In this document: piece after piece, positions 46,237-60,946 of the stretch
Layout: each line of letters starts with the position of its first letter
Numbering within the stretch: the first letter of the stretch is position 1
Origin: Marthasterias glacialis
Lineage: Eukaryota > Echinodermata > Asteroidea > Forcipulatida > Asteriidae
Length of the DNA stretch: 64,000 nt
Assembly: GCA_911728455.2 (NCBI GenBank)
Contig: OU452236.1
Span: forward strand, 13,193,838 to 13,257,837
Reading direction: 5' to 3'
The notes under the pieces: model-generated
What the model was told of the DNA's origin: nothing
The model's input: the letters and a program-made list of their open reading frames with translations, nothing else
Database searches by the model: none
Program-made: the position numbers and the translations under genes

Positions 46237-47761
46237 AACAGTGTCAGACTTGTCAGTTTCCCGCCAATACTTTGGGAGATAGAGCCGTTGCTAAGTCTTG
46301 TTTTCACTCTGTTACAGCTTCGTGTACAAAAGTACCATTAGACAGGCGTTTGAAGCGCATTCGGAGCAGCCCCGCTCCCTGGTGATTTCAAGGCGGAAGA
46401 TGGCCCTGGCTGGCCAGGAAAACCAGATTTTCAGATGCAGGACTATGGCAGCTAACTGCAGGTACAAGAAATTTCTCTCTAGCCCCATTATTTCTGGAGT
46501 TATTGGCCGTGGCGCTGCCCACTTCTTTTTTCGGCGTGTTTTTTTTTGCTGGCTTCGGTCCAGCACACATGTAGGGGCCTTGCCTATTGTTGACGTACAC
46601 ACAGCATGGCCGTAGCACTGGACATCCTCGGGGTGTCCTCTCTCCGCGGTCCCTGGCATCCTCCCTGTTTATCCTGCATCCTCAAGACCGGCATTTTCGG
46701 AAAGCCCTTGAGCAGGGCTTTCCAACAGTGTCAGACTTGTCAGTTTCCCGCCAATACTTTGGGAGATAGAGCCGTTGCTAAGTCTTGTTTTCACTCTGTT
46801 ACAGCTTCGTGTACAAAAGTACCATTAGACAGGCGTTTGAAGCGCATTCGGAGCAGCCCCGCTCCCTGGTGATTTCAAGGCGGAAGATGGCCCTGGCTGG
46901 CCAGGAAAACCAGATTTTCAGATGCAGGACTATGGCAGCTAACTGCAGGTACAAGAAATTTCTCTCTAGCCCCATTATTTCTGGAGTTATTGGCCGTGGC
47001 GCTGCCCACTTCTTTTTTCGGCGTGTTTTTTTTTTGCTGGCTTCGGTCCAGCACACATGTAGGGGCCTTGCCTATTGTTGACGTACACACAGCATGGCCG
47101 TAGCACTGGACATCCTCGGGGTGTCCTCTCTCCGCGGTCCCTGGCATCCTCCCTGTTTATCCTGCATCCTCAAGACCGGCATTTTCGGAAAGCCCTTGAG
47201 CAGGGCTTTCCAACAGTGTCAGACTTGTCAGTTTCCCGCCAATACTTTGGGAGATAGAGCCGTTGCTAAGTCTTGTTTTCACTCTGTTACAGCTTCGTGT
47301 ACAAAAGTACCATTAGACAGGCGTTTGAAGCGCATTCGGAGCAGCCCCGCTCCCTGGTGATTTCAAGGCGGAAGATGGCCCTGGCTGGCCAGGAAAACCA
47401 GATTTTCAGATGCAGGACTATGGCAGCTAACTGCAGGTACAAGAAATTTCTCTCTAGCCCCATTATTTCTGGAGTTATTGGCCGTGGCGCTGCCCACTTC
47501 TTTTTTCGGCGTGTTTTTTTTTTTGCTGGCTTCGGTCCAGCACACATGTAGGGGCCTTGCCTATTGTTGACGTACACACAGCATGGCCGTAGCACTGGAC
47601 ATCCTCGGGGTGTCCTCTCTCCGCGGTCCCTGGCATCCTCCCTGTTTATCCTGCATCCTCAAGACCGGCATTTTCGGAAAGCCCTTGAGCAGGGCTTTCC
47701 AACAGTGTCAGACTTGTCAGTTTCCCGCCAATACTTTGGGAGATAGTGCCGTTGCTAAGTC

Positions 47762-50694
47762 TTGTTTTCACTCTGTTACAGCTTCGTGTACAAAAGTACC
47801 ATTAAACAGGCGTTTGAAGCGCATTCGGAGCAGCCCCGCTCCCTGGTGATTTCAAGGCGGAAGATGGCCCTGGCTGGCCAAGAAAACCAGATTTTCAGAT
47901 GCAGGACTATGGCAGCTAACTGCAGGTACAAGAAATTTCTCTCTAGCCCCATTATTTCTGGAGTTATTGGCCGTGGCGCTGCCCACTTCTTTTATCGACG
48001 TGTTTTTTTTTGCTGGCTTCGGTCTAGCACACAGGTAGGGGCCTTGCCTATTGTTGAGGTACACACAGCATGGCCGTAGCACTGGACATCCTCGGGGTGT
48101 CCTCTCTCCGCGGTCCCTGGCATCCTCCCTGTTTATCCTGCATCCTCAAGACCGGCATTTTCGGAAAGCCCTTGAGCAGGGCTTTCCAACAGTGTCAGAC
48201 TTGTCAGTTTCCCGCCAATACTTTGGGAGATAGAGCCGTTGCTAAGTCTTGTTTTCACTCTGTTACAGCTTCGTGTACAAAAGTGCCATTAGACAGGCGT
48301 TTGAAGCGCATTCGGAGCAGCCCCACTCCCTGGTGATTTCAAGGCGGAAGATGGCCCTGGCTGGCCAAGAAAACCAGATTTTCAGATGCAGGACTATGGC
48401 AGCTAACTGCAGGTACAAGAAATTTCTCTCTAGCCCCATTATTTCTGGAGTTATTGGCCGTGGCGCTGCCCACTTCTTTTTTCGGCGTGTTTTTTTTTTT
48501 TTTGCTGGCTTCGGTCCAGCACACATGTAGGGGCCTTGCCTATTGTTGACGTACACACAGCATGGCCGTAGCACTGGACATCCTCGGGGTGTCCTCTCTC
48601 CGCGGTCCCTGGCATCCTCCCTGTTTATCCTGCATCCTCAAGACCGGCATTTTCGGAAAGCCCTTGAGCAGGGCTTTCCAACAGTGTCAGACTTGTCAGT
48701 TTCCCGCCAATACTTTGGGAGATAGAGCCGTTGCTAAGTCTTGTTTTCACTCTGTTACAGCTTCGTGTACAAAAGTACCATTAGACAGGCGTTTGAAGCG
48801 CATTCGGAGCAGCCCCGCTCCCTGGTGATTTCAAGGCGGAAGATGGCCCTGGCTGGCCAAGAAAACCAGATTTTCAGATGCAGGACTATGGCAGCTAACT
48901 GCAGGTACAAGAAATTTCTCTCTAGCCCCATTATTTCTGGAGTTATTGGCCGTGGCGCTGCCCACTTCTTTTATCGACGTGTTTTTTTTTGCTGGCTTCG
49001 GTCCAGCACACAGGTAGGGGCCTTGCCTATTGTTGAGGTACACACAGCATGGCCGTAGCACTGGACATCCTCGGGGTGTCCTCTCTCCGCGGTCCCTGGC
49101 ATCCTCCCTGTTTATCCTGCATCCTCAAGACCGGCATTTTCGGAAAGCCCTTGAGCAGGGCTTTCCAACAGTGTCAGACTTGTCAGTTTCCCGCCAATAC
49201 TTTGGGAGATAGAGCCGTTGCTAAGTCTTGTTTTCACTCTGTTACAGCTTCGTGTACAAAAGTGCCATTAGACAGGCGTTTGAAGCGCATTCGGAGCAGC
49301 CCCACTCCCTGGTGATTTCAAGGCGGAAGATGGCCCTGGCTGGCCAAGAAAACCAGATTTTCAGATGCAGGACTATGGCAGCTAACTGCAGGTACAAGAA
49401 ATTTCTCTCTAGCCCCATTATTTCTGGAGTTATTGGCCGTGGCGCTGCCCACTTCTTTTTTCGGCGTGTTTTTTTTTTTTTTGCTGGCTTCGGTCCAGCA
49501 CACATGTAGGGGCCTTGCCTATTGTTGACGTACACACAGCATGGCCGTAGCACTGGACATCCTCGGGGTGTCCTCTCTCCGCGGTCCCTGGCATCCTCCC
49601 TGTTTATCCTGCATCCTCAAGACCGGCATTTTCGGAAAGCCCTGGAGCAGGGCTTTCCAACAGTGTCAGACTTGTCAGTTTCCCGCCAATACTTTGGGAG
49701 ATAGAGCCGTTGCTAAGTCTTGTTTTCACTCTGTTACAGCTTCGTGTACAAAAGTACCATTAGACAGGCGTTTGAAGCGCATTCGGAGCAGCCCCGCTCC
49801 CTGGTGATTTCAAGGCGGAAGATGGCCCTGGCTGGCCAGGAAAACCAGATTTTCAGATGCAGGACTATGGCAGCTAACTGCAGGTACAAGAAATTTCTCT
49901 CTAGCCCCATTATTTCTGGAGTTATTGGCCGTGGCGCTGCCCACTTCTTTTTTCGGCGTGTTTTTTTTTGCTGGCTTCGGTCCAGCACACATGTAGGGGC
50001 CTTGCCTATTGTTGACGTACACACAGCATGGCCGTAGCACTGGACATCCTCGGGGTGTCCTCTCTCCGCGGTCCCTGGCATCCTTCCTGTTTATCCTGCA
50101 TCCTCAAGACCGGCATTTTCGGAAAGCCCTTGAGCAGGGCTTTCCAACAGTGTCAGACTTGTCAGTTTCCCGCCAATACTTTGGGAGATAGAGCCGTTGC
50201 TAAGTCTTGTTTTCACTCTGTTACAGCTTCGTGTACAAAAGTGCCATTAGACAGGCGTTTGAAGCGCATTCGGAGCAGCCCCGCTCCCTGGTGATTTCAA
50301 GGCGGAAGATGGCCCTGGCTGGCCAGGAAAACCGGATTTTCAGATGAAGGACTATGGCAGCTAACTGCAGGTACAAGAAATTTCTCTCTAGCCCCATTAT
50401 TTCTGGAGTTATTGGCCGTGGCGCTGCCCACTTCTTTTATCGACGTGTTTTTTTTTTGCTGGCTTCGGTCCAGCACACAGGTAGGGGCCTTGCCTATTGT
50501 TGAGGTACACACAGCATGGCCGTAGCACTGGACATCCTCGGGGTGTCCTCTCTCCGCGGTCCCTGGCATCCTCCCTGTTTATCCTGCATCCTCAAGACCG
50601 GCATTTTCGGAAAGCCCTTGAGCAGGGCTTTCCAACAGTGTCAGACTTGTCAGTTTCCCGCCAATACTTTGGGAGATAGAGCCGTTGCTAAGTC
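47762..50694 (+). repeat. Segment with type D monomers, left copy of a 13185-bp repeat
   Basis: Monomers 47762, 48741 and 50207 are type D: TTTTATCGACGTG before the T-tract, then ACAGGTAGGGG and TTGTTGAGGTACAC. They alternate with 48249 and 49228, which share CAGCCCCACTCCC and long T-tracts. The same order returns at 60947, 61434, 61926, 62413, 62905 and 63392, at 13185 bp. Monomers 50207 and 63392 both read AAAACCGGATTTTCAGATGA, which puts a TGA in the exon-like frame. Further type D units stand at 54114 and 54601. Confidence 0.88.
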
Positions 50695-53600
50695 TTGTTT
50701 TCACTCTGTTACAGCTTCGTGTACAAAAGTACCATTAGACAAACGTTTGAAGCGCATTCGGAGCAGCCCCGCTCCCTGGTGATTTCAAGGCGGAAGATGG
50801 CCCTGGCTGGCCAGGAAAACCAGATTTTCAGATGCAGGACTATGGCAGCTAACTGCAGGTACAAGAAATTTCTCTCTAGCCCCATTATTTCTGGAGTTAT
50901 TGGCCGTGGTGCTGCCCACTTCTTTTTTCGGCGTGTTTTTTTTTTGCTGGCTTCGGTCCAGCACACATGTAGGGGCCTTGCCTATTGTTGACGTACACAC
51001 AGCATGGCCGTAGCACTGGACATCCTTGGGGTGTCCTCTCTCCGCGGTCCCTGGCATCCTCCCTGTTTATCCTGCATCCTCAAGACCAACATTTTCGGAA
51101 AGCCCTTGAGCAGGGCTTTCCAACAGTGTCAGACTTGTCAGTTTCCCGCCAATACTTTGGGAGATAGAGCCGTTGCTAAGTCTTGTTTTCACTCTGTTAC
51201 AGCTTCGTGTACAAAAGTACCATTAGACAGGCGTTTGAAGCGCATTCGGAGCAGCCCTGCTCCCTGGTGATTTCAAGGCGGAAGATGGCCCTGGCTGGCC
51301 AGGAAAACCAGATTTTCAGATGCAGGACTATGGCAGCTAACTGCAGGTACAAGAAATTTCTCTCTAGCCCCATTATTTCTGGAGTTATTGGCCGTGGCGC
51401 TGCCCACTTCTTTTTTCGGCGTGTTTTTTTTTTGCTGGCTTCGGTCCAGCACACATGTAGGGGCCTTGCCTATTGTTGACGTACACACAGCATGGCCGTA
51501 GCACTGGACATCCTCGGGGTGTCCTCTCTCCGCGGTCCCTGGCATCCTCCCTGTTTATCCTGCATCCTCAAGACCGGCATTTTCGGAAAGCCCTTGAGCA
51601 GGGCTTTCCAACAGTGTCAGACTTGTCAGTTTCCCGCCAATACTTTGGGAGATAGAGCCGTTGCTAAGTCTTGTTTTCACTCTGTTACAGCTTCGTGTAC
51701 AAAAGTGCCATTAGACAGGCGTTTGAAGCGCATTCGGAGCAGCCCCGCTCCCTGGTGATTTCAAGGCGGAAGATGGCCCTGGCTGGCCGGAAAAACCAGA
51801 TTTTCAGATGCAGGACTATGGCAGCTAACTGCAGGTACAAGAAATTTCTCTCTAGCCCCATTATTTCTGGAGTTATTGGCCGTGGCGCTGCCCACTTCTT
51901 TTTTCGGCGTTTTTTTTTTTTTGCTGGCTTCAGTCCAGCACACATGTAGGGGCCTTGCCTATTGTTGACGTACACACAGCATGGCCGTATGCACTGGACA
52001 TCCTCGGGGTGTCCTCTCTCCGCAGTCCCTGGCATCCTCCCTGTTAATCCCGCATCCTCAAGACCGGCATTCTCGGAAAGCCCTTGAGCAGGGCTTTCCA
52101 ACAGTGTCAGACTTGTCAGTTTCCCGCCAATACTTTGGGAGATAGAGCCGTTGCTAAGTCTTGTTTTCACTCTGTTACAGCTTCGTGTACAAAAGTACCA
52201 TTAGACAGGCGTTTGAAGCGCATTCGGAGCAGCCCCGCTCCCTGGTGATTTCAAGGCGGAAGATGGCCCTGGCTGGCCAGGAAAACCAGATTTTCAGATG
52301 CAGGACTATGGCAGCTAACTGCAGGTACAAGAAATTTCTCTCTAGCCCCATTATTTCTGGAGTTATTGGCCGTGGCGCTGCCCACTTCTTTTTTCGGCGT
52401 GTTTTTTTTTTGCTGGCTTCGGTCCAGCACACATGTAGGGGCCTTGCCTATTGTTGACGTACACACAGCATGGCCGTAGCACTGGACATCCTCGGGGTGT
52501 CCTCTCTCCGCGGTCCCTGGCATCCTCCCTGTTTATCCTGCATCCTCAAGACCGGCATTTTCGGAAAGCCCTTGAGCAGGGCTTTCCAACAGTGTCAAAC
52601 TTGTCAGTTTCCCGCCAATACTTTGGGAGATAGAGCCGTTGCTAAGTCTTGTTTTCACTCTGTTACAGCTTCGTGTACAAAAGTACCATTAGACAGGCGT
52701 TTGAAGCGCATTCGGAGCAGCCCCGCTCCCTGGTGATTTCAAGGCGGAAGATGGCCCTGGCTGGCCAGGAAAACCAGATTTTCAGATGCAGGACTATGGC
52801 AGCTAACTGCAGGTACAAGAAATTTCTCTCTAGCCCCATTATTTCTGGAGTTATTGGCCGTGGCGCTGCCCACTTCTTTTTTCGGCGTGTTTTTTTTTTG
52901 CTGGCTTCGGTCCAGCACACATGTAGGGGCCTTGCCTATTGTTGACGTACACACAGCATGGCCGTAGCACTGGACATCCTCGGGGTGTCCTCTCTCCGCG
53001 GTCCCTGGCATCCTCCCTGTTTATCCTGCATCCTCAAGACCGGCATTTTCGGAAAGCCCTTGAGCAGGGCTTTCCAACAGTGTCAGACTTGTCAGTTTCC
53101 CGCCAATACTTTGGGAGATAGAGCCGTTGCTAAGTCTTGTTTTCACTCTGTTACAGCTTCGTGTACAAAAGTACCATTAGACAGGCGTTTGAAGCGCATT
53201 CGGAGCAGCCCCGCTCCCTGGTGATTTCAAGGCGGAAGATGGCCCTGGCTGGCCAGGAAAACCAGATTTTCAGATGCAGGACTATGGCAGCTAACTGCAG
53301 GTACAAGAAATTTCTCTCTAGCCCCATTATTTCTGGAGTTATTGGCCGTGGCGCTGCCCACTTCTTTTTTCGGCGTGTTTTTTTTTTGCTGGCTTCGGTC
53401 CAGCACACATGTAGGGGCCTTGCCTATTGTTGACGTACACACAGCATGGCCGTAGCACTGGACATCCTCGGGGTGTCCTCTCTCCGCGGTCCCTGGCATC
53501 CTCCCTGTTTATCCTGCATCCTCAAGACCGGCATTTTCGGAAAGCCCTTGAGCAGGGCTTTCCAACAGTGTCAGACTTGTCAGTTTCCCGCCAATACTTT

Positions 53601-56600
53601 GGGAGATAGAGCCGTTGCTAAGTCTTGTTTTCACTCTGTTACAGCTTCGTGTACAAAAGTACCATTAGACAGGCGTTTGAAGCGCATTCGGAGCAGCCCC
53701 GCTCCCTGGTGATTTCAAGGCGGAAGATGGCCCTGGCTGGCCAGGAAAACCAGATTTTCAGATGCAGGACTATGGCAGCTAACTGCAGGTACAAGAAATT
53801 TCTCTCTAGCCCCATTATTTCTGGAGTTATTGGCCGTGGCGCTGCCCACTTCTTTTTTCGGCGTGTTTTTTTTTTTGCTGGCTTCGGTCCAGCACACATG
53901 TAGGGGTCTTGCCTATTGTTGACGTACACACAGCATGGCCGTAGCACTGGACATCCTCGGGGTGTCCTCTCTCCGCGGTCCCTGGCATCCTCCCTGTTTA
54001 TCCTGCATCCTCAAGACCGGCATTTTCGGAAAGCCCTTGAGCAGGGCTTTCCAACAGTGTCAGACTTGTCAGTTTCCCGCCAATACTTTGGGAGATAGAG
54101 CCGTTGCTAAGTCTTGTTTTCACTCTGTTACAGCTTCGTGTACAAAAGTACCATTAGACAGGCGTTTGAAGCGCATTCGGAGCAGCCCCGCTCCCTGGTG
54201 ATTTCAAGGCGGAAGATGGCCCTGGCTGGCCAAGAAAACAAGATTTTCAGATGCAGGACTATGGCAGCTAACTGCAGGTACAAGAAATTTCTCTCTAGCC
54301 CCATTATTTCTGGAGTTATTGGCCGTGGCGCTGCCCACTTCTTTTATCGACGTGTTTTTTTTTGCTGGCTTCGGTCTAGCACACAGGTAGGGGCCTTGCC
54401 TATTGTTGAGGTACACACAGCATGGCCGTAGCACTGGACATCCTCGGGGTGTCCTCTCTCCGCGGTCCCTGGCATCCTCCCTGTTTATCCTGCATCCTCA
54501 AGACCGGCATTTTCGGAAAGCCCTTGAGCAGGGCTTTCCAACAGTGTCAGACTTGTCAGTTTCCCGCCAATACTTTGGGAGATAGAGCCGTTGCTAAGTC
54601 TTGTTTTCACTCTGTTACAGCTTCGTGTACAAAAGTACCATTAGACAGGCGTTTGAAGCGCATTCGGAGCAGCCCCGCTCCCTGGTGATTTCAAGGCGGA
54701 AGATGGCCCTGGCTGGCCAAGAAAACCAGATTTTCAGATGCAGGACTATGGCAGCTAACTGCAGGTACAAGAAATTTCTCTCTAGCCCCATTATTTCTGG
54801 AGTTATTGGCCGTGGCGCTGCCCACTTCTTTTATCGACGTGTTTTTTTTTGCTGGCTTCGGTCTAGCACACAGGTAGGGGCCTTGCCTATTGTTGAGGTA
54901 CACACAGCATGGCCGTAGCACTGGACATCCTCGGGGTGTCCTCTCTCCGCGGTCCCTGGCATCCTCCCTGTTTATCCTGCATCCTCAAGACCGGCATTTT
55001 CGGAAAGCCCTTGAGCAGGGCTTTCCAACAGTGTCAGACTTGTCAGTTTCCCGCCAATACTTTGGGAGATAGAGCCGTTGCTAAGTCTTGTTTTCACTCT
55101 GTTACAGCTTCGTGTACAAAAGTACCATTAGACAGGCGTTTGAAGCGCATTCGGAGCAGCCCCGCTCCCTGGTGATTTCAAGGCGGAAGATGGCCCTGGC
55201 TGGCCAAAAAACCAGATTTTCAGATGCAGGACTATGGCAGCTAACTGCAGGTACAAGAAATTTCTCTCTAGCCCCATTATTTCTGGAGTTATTGGCCGTG
55301 GCGCTGCCCACTTCTTTTTTCGGCGTGTTTTTTTTTTTTTTGCTGGCTTCGGTCCAGCACACATGTAGGGGCCTTGCCTATTGTTGACGTACACACAGCA
55401 TGGCCGTAGCACTGGACATCCTCGGGGTGTCCTCTCTCCGCGGTCCCTGGCATCCTCCCTGTTTATCCTGCATCCTCAAGACCGGCATTTTCGGAAAGCC
55501 CTGGAGCAGGGCTTTCCAACAGTGTCAGACTTGTCAGTTTCCCGCCAATACTTTGGGAGATAGAGCCGTTGCTAAGTCTTGTTTTCACTCTGTTACAGCT
55601 TCGTGTACAAAAGTACCATTAGACAGGCGTTTGAAGCGCATTCGGAGCAGCCCCGCTCCCTGGTGATTTCAAGGCGGAAGATGGCCCTGGCTGGCCAGGA
55701 AAACCAGATTTTCAGATGCAGGACTATGGCAGCTAACTGCAGGTACAAGAAATTTCTCTCTAGCCCCATTATTTCTGGAGTTATTGGCCGTGGCGCTGCC
55801 CACTTCTTTTTTCGGCGTGTTTTTTTTTGCTGGCTTCGGTCCAGCACACATGTAGGGGCCTTGCCTATTGTTGACGTACACACAGCATGGCCGTAGCACT
55901 GGACATCCTCGGGGTGTCCTCTCTCCGCGGTCCCTGGCATCCTTCCTGTTTATCCTGCATCCTCAAGACCGGCATTTTCGGAAAGCCCTTGAGCAGGGCT
56001 TTCCAACAGTGTCAGACTTGTCAGTTTCCCGCCAATACTTTGGGAGATAGAGCCGTTGCTAAGTCTTGTTTTCACTCTGTTACAGCTTCGTGTACAAAAG
56101 TACCATTAGACAAACGTTTGAAGCGCATTCGGAGCAGCCCCGCTCCCTGGTGATTTCAAGGCGGAAGATGGCCCTGGCTGGCCAGGAAAACCAGATTTTC
56201 AGATGCAGGACTATGGCAGCTAACTGCAGGTACAAGAAATTTCTCTCTAGCCCCATTATTTCTGGAGTTATTGGCCGTGGTGCTGCCCACTTCTTTTTTC
56301 GGCGTGTTTTTTTTTTGCTGGCTTCGGTCCAGCACACATGTAGGGGCCTTGCCTATTGTTGACGTACACACAGCATGGCCGTAGCACTGGACATCCTTGG
56401 GGTGTCCTCTCTCCGCGGTCCCTGGCATCCTCCCTGTTTATCCTGCATCCTCAAGACCAACATTTTCGGAAAGCCCTTGAGCAGGGCTTTCCAACAGTGT
56501 CAGACTTGTCAGTTTCCCGCCAATACTTTGGGAGATAGAGCCGTTGCTAAGTCTTGTTTTCACTCTGTTACAGCTTCGTGTACAAAAGTACCATTAGACA

Positions 56601-59600
56601 GGCGTTTGAAGCGCATTCGGAGCAGCCCCGCTCCCTGGTGATTTCAAGGCGGAAGATGGCCCTGGCTGGCCAGGAAAACCAGATTTTCAGATGCAGGACT
56701 ATGGCAGCTAACTGCAGGTACAAGAAATTTCTCTCTAGCCCCATTATTTCTGGAGTTATTGGCCGTGGCGCTGCCCACTTCTTTTTTCGGCGTGTTTTTT
56801 TTTTGCTGGCTTCGGTCCAGCACACATGTAGGGGCCTTGCCTATTGTTGACGTACACACAGCATGGCCGTAGCACTGGACATCCTCGGGGTGTCCTCTCT
56901 CCGCGGTCCCTGGCATCCTCCCTGTTTATCCTGCATCCTCAAGACCGGCATTTTCGGAAAGCCCTTGAGCAGGGCTTTCCAACAGTGTCAGACTTGTCAG
57001 TTTCCCGCCAATACTTTGGGAGATAGAGCCGTTGCTAAGTCTTGTTTTCACTCTGTTACAGCTTCGTGTACAAAAGTACCATTAGACAGGCGTTTGAAGC
57101 GCATTCGGAGCAGCCCCGCTCCCTGGTGATTTCAAGGCGGAAGATGGCCCTGGCTGGCCAGGAAAACCAGATTTTCAGATGCAGGACTATGGCAGCTAAC
57201 TGCAGGTACAAGAAATTTCTCTCTAGCCCCATTATTTCTGGAGTTATTGGCCGTGGCGCTGCCCACTTCTTTTTTCGGCGTGTTTTTTTTTGCTGGCTTC
57301 GGTCCAGCACACATGTAGGGGCCTTGCCTATTGTTGACGTACACACAGCATGGCCGTAGCACTGGACATCCTCGGGGTGTCCTCTCTCCGCGGTCCCTGG
57401 CATCCTTCCTGTTTATCCTGCATCCTCAAGACCGGCATTTTCGGAAAGCCCTTGAGCAGGGCTTTCCAACAGTGTCAGACTTGTCAGTTTCCCGCCAATA
57501 CTTTGGGAGATAGAGCCGTTGCTAAGTCTTGTTTTCACTCTGTTACAGCTTCGTGTACAAAAGTACCATTAGACAAACGTTTGAAGCGCATTCGGAGCAG
57601 CCCCGCTCCCTGGTGATTTCAAGGCGGAAGATGGCCCTGGCTGGCCAGGAAAACCAGATTTTCAGATGCAGGACTATGGCAGCTAACTGCAGGTACAAGA
57701 AATTTCTCTCTAGCCCCATTATTTCTGGAGTTATTGGCCGTGGTGCTGCCCACTTCTTTTTTCGGCGTGTTTTTTTTTTGCTGGCTTCGGTCCAGCACAC
57801 ATGTAGGGGCCTTGCCTATTGTTGACGTACACACAGCATGGCCGTAGCACTGGACATCCTTGGGGTGTCCTCTCTCCGCGGTCCCTGGCATCCTCCCTGT
57901 TTATCCTGCATCCTCAAGACCAACATTTTCGGAAAGCCCTTGAGCAGGGCTTTCCAACAGTGTCAGACTTGTCAGTTTCCCGCCAATACTTTGGGAGATA
58001 GAGCCGTTGCTAAGTCTTGTTTTCACTCTGTTACAGCTTCGTGTACAAAAGTACCATTAGACAGGCGTTTGAAGCGCATTCGGAGCAGCCCCGCTCCCTG
58101 GTGATTTCAAGGCGGAAGATGGCCCTGGCTGGCCAGGAAAACCAGATTTTCAGATGCAGGACTATGGCAGCTAACTGCAGGTACAAGAAATTTCTCTCTA
58201 GCCCCATTATTTCTGGAGTTATTGGCCGTGGCGCTGCCCACTTCTTTTTTCGGCGTGTTTTTTTTTTGCTGGCTTCGGTCCAGCACACATGTAGGGGCCT
58301 TGCCTATTGTTGACGTACACACAGCATGGCCGTAGCACTGGACATCCTCGGGGTGTCCTCTCTCCGCGGTCCCTGGCATCCTCCCTGTTTATCCTGCATC
58401 CTCAAGACCGGCATTTTCGGAAAGCCCTTGAGCAGGGCTTTCCAACAGTGTCAGACTTGTCAGTTTCCCGCCAATACTTTGGGAGATAGAGCCGTTGCTA
58501 AGTCTTGTTTTCACTCTGTTACAGCTTCGTGTACAAAAGTGCCATTAGACAGGCGTTTGAAGCGCATTCGGAGCAGCCCCGCTCCCTGGTGATTTCAAGG
58601 CGGAAGATGGCCCTGGCTGGCCGGAAAAACCAGATTTTCAGATGCAGGACTATGGCAGCTAACTGCAGGTACAAGAAATTTCTCTCTAGCCCCATTATTT
58701 CTGGAGTTATTGGCCGTGGCGCTGCCCACTTCTTTTTTCGGCGTTTTTTTTTTTTGCTGGCTTCAGTCCAGCACACATGTAGGGGCCTTGCCTATTGTTG
58801 ACGTACACACAGCATGGCCGTATGCACTGGACATCCTCGGGGTGTCCTCTCTCCGCAGTCCCTGGCATCCTCCCTGTTAATCCCGCATCCTCAAGACCGG
58901 CATTCTCGGAAAGCCCTTGAGCAGGGCTTTCCAACAGTGTCAGACTTGTCAGTTTTCCGCCAATACTTTGGGAGATAGAGCCGTTGCTAAGTCTTGTTTT
59001 CACTCTGTTACAGCTTCGTGTACAAAAGTACCATTAGACAGGCGTTTGAAGCGCATTCGGAGCAGCCCCGCTCCCTGGTGATTTCAAGGCGGAAGATGGC
59101 CCTGGCTGGCCAGGAAAACCAGATTTTCAGATGCAGGACTATGGCAGCTAACTGCAGGTACAAGAAATTTCTCTCTAGCCCCATTATTTCTGGAGTTATT
59201 GGCCGTGGCGCTGCCCACTTCTTTTTTCGGCGTGTTTTTTTTTTGCTGGCTTCGGTCCAGCACACATGTAGGGGCCTTGCCTATTGTTGACGTACACACA
59301 GCATGGCCGTAGCACTGGACATCCTCGGGGTGTCCTCTCTCCGCGGTCCCTGGCATCCTCCCTGTTTATCCTGCATCCTCAAGACCGGCATTTTCGGAAA
59401 GCCCTTGAGCAGGGCTTTCCAACAGTGTCAAACTTGTCAGTTTCCCGCCAATACTTTGGGAGATAGAGCCGTTGCTAAGTCTTGTTTTCACTCTGTTACA
59501 GCTTCGTGTACAAAAGTACCATTAGACAGGCGTTTGAAGCGCATTCGGAGCAGCCCCGCTCCCTGGTGATTTCAAGGCGGAAGATGGCCCTGGCTGGCCA

Positions 59601-60946
59601 GGAAAACCAGATTTTCAGATGCAGGACTATGGCAGCTAACTGCAGGTACAAGAAATTTCTCTCTAGCCCCATTATTTCTGGAGTTATTGGCCGTGGCGCT
59701 GCCCACTTCTTTTTTCGGCGTGTTTTTTTTTTGCTGGCTTCGGTCCAGCACACATGTAGGGGCCTTGCCTATTGTTGACGTACACACAGCATGGCCGTAG
59801 CACTGGACATCCTCGGGGTGTCCTCTCTCCGCGGTCCCTGGCATCCTCCCTGTTTATCCTGCATCCTCAAGACCGGCATTTTCGGAAAGCCCTTGAGCAG
59901 GGCTTTCCAACAGTGTCAGACTTGTCAGTTTCCCGCCAATACTTTGGGAGATAGAGCCGTTGCTAAGTCTTGTTTTCACTCTGTTACAGCTTCGTGTACA
60001 AAAGTACCATTAGACAGGCGTTTGAAGCGCATTCGGAGCAGCCCCGCTCCCTGGTGATTTCAAGGCGGAAGATGGCCCTGGCTGGCCAGGAAAACCAGAT
60101 TTTCAGATGCAGGACTATGGCAGCTAAATGCAGGTACAAGAAATTTCTCTCTAGCCCCATTATTTCTGGAGTTATTGGCCGTGGCGCTGCCCACTTCTTT
60201 TTTCGGCGTGTTTTTTTTTTGCTGGCTTCGGTCCAGCACACATGTAGGGGCCTTGCCTATTGTTGACGTACACACAGCATGGCCGTAGCACTGGACATCC
60301 TCGGGGTGTCCTCTCTCCGCGGTCCCTGGCATCCTCCCTGTTTATCCTGCATCCTCAAGACCGGCATTTTCGGAAAGCCCTTGAGCAGGGCTTTCCAACA
60401 GTGTCAGACTTGTCAGTTTCCCGCCAATACTTTGGTAGATAGAGCCGTTGCTAAGTCTTGTTTTCACTCTGTTACAGCTTCGTGTACAAAAGTACCATTA
60501 GACAGGCGTTTGAAGCGCATTCGGAGCAGCCCCGCTCCCTGGTGATTTCAAGGCGGAAGATGGCCCTGGCTGGCCAGGAAAACCAGATTTTCAGATGCAG
60601 GACTATGGCAGCTAACTGCAGGTACAAGAAATTTCTCTCTAGCCCCATTATTTCTGGAGTTATTGGCCGTGGCGCTGCCCACTTCTTTTTTCGGCGTGTT
60701 TTTTTTTTTGCTGGCTTCGGTCCAGCACACATGTAGGGGCCTTGCCTATTGTTGACGTACACACAGCATGGCCGTAGCACTGGACATCCTCGGGGTGTCC
60801 TCTCTCCGCGGTCCCTGGCATCCTCCCTGTTTATCCTGCATCCTCAAGACCGGCATTTTCGGAAAGCCCTTGAGCAGGGCTTTCCAACAGTGTCAGACTT
60901 GTCAGTTTCCCGCCAATACTTTGGGAGATAGAGCCGTTGCTAAGTC

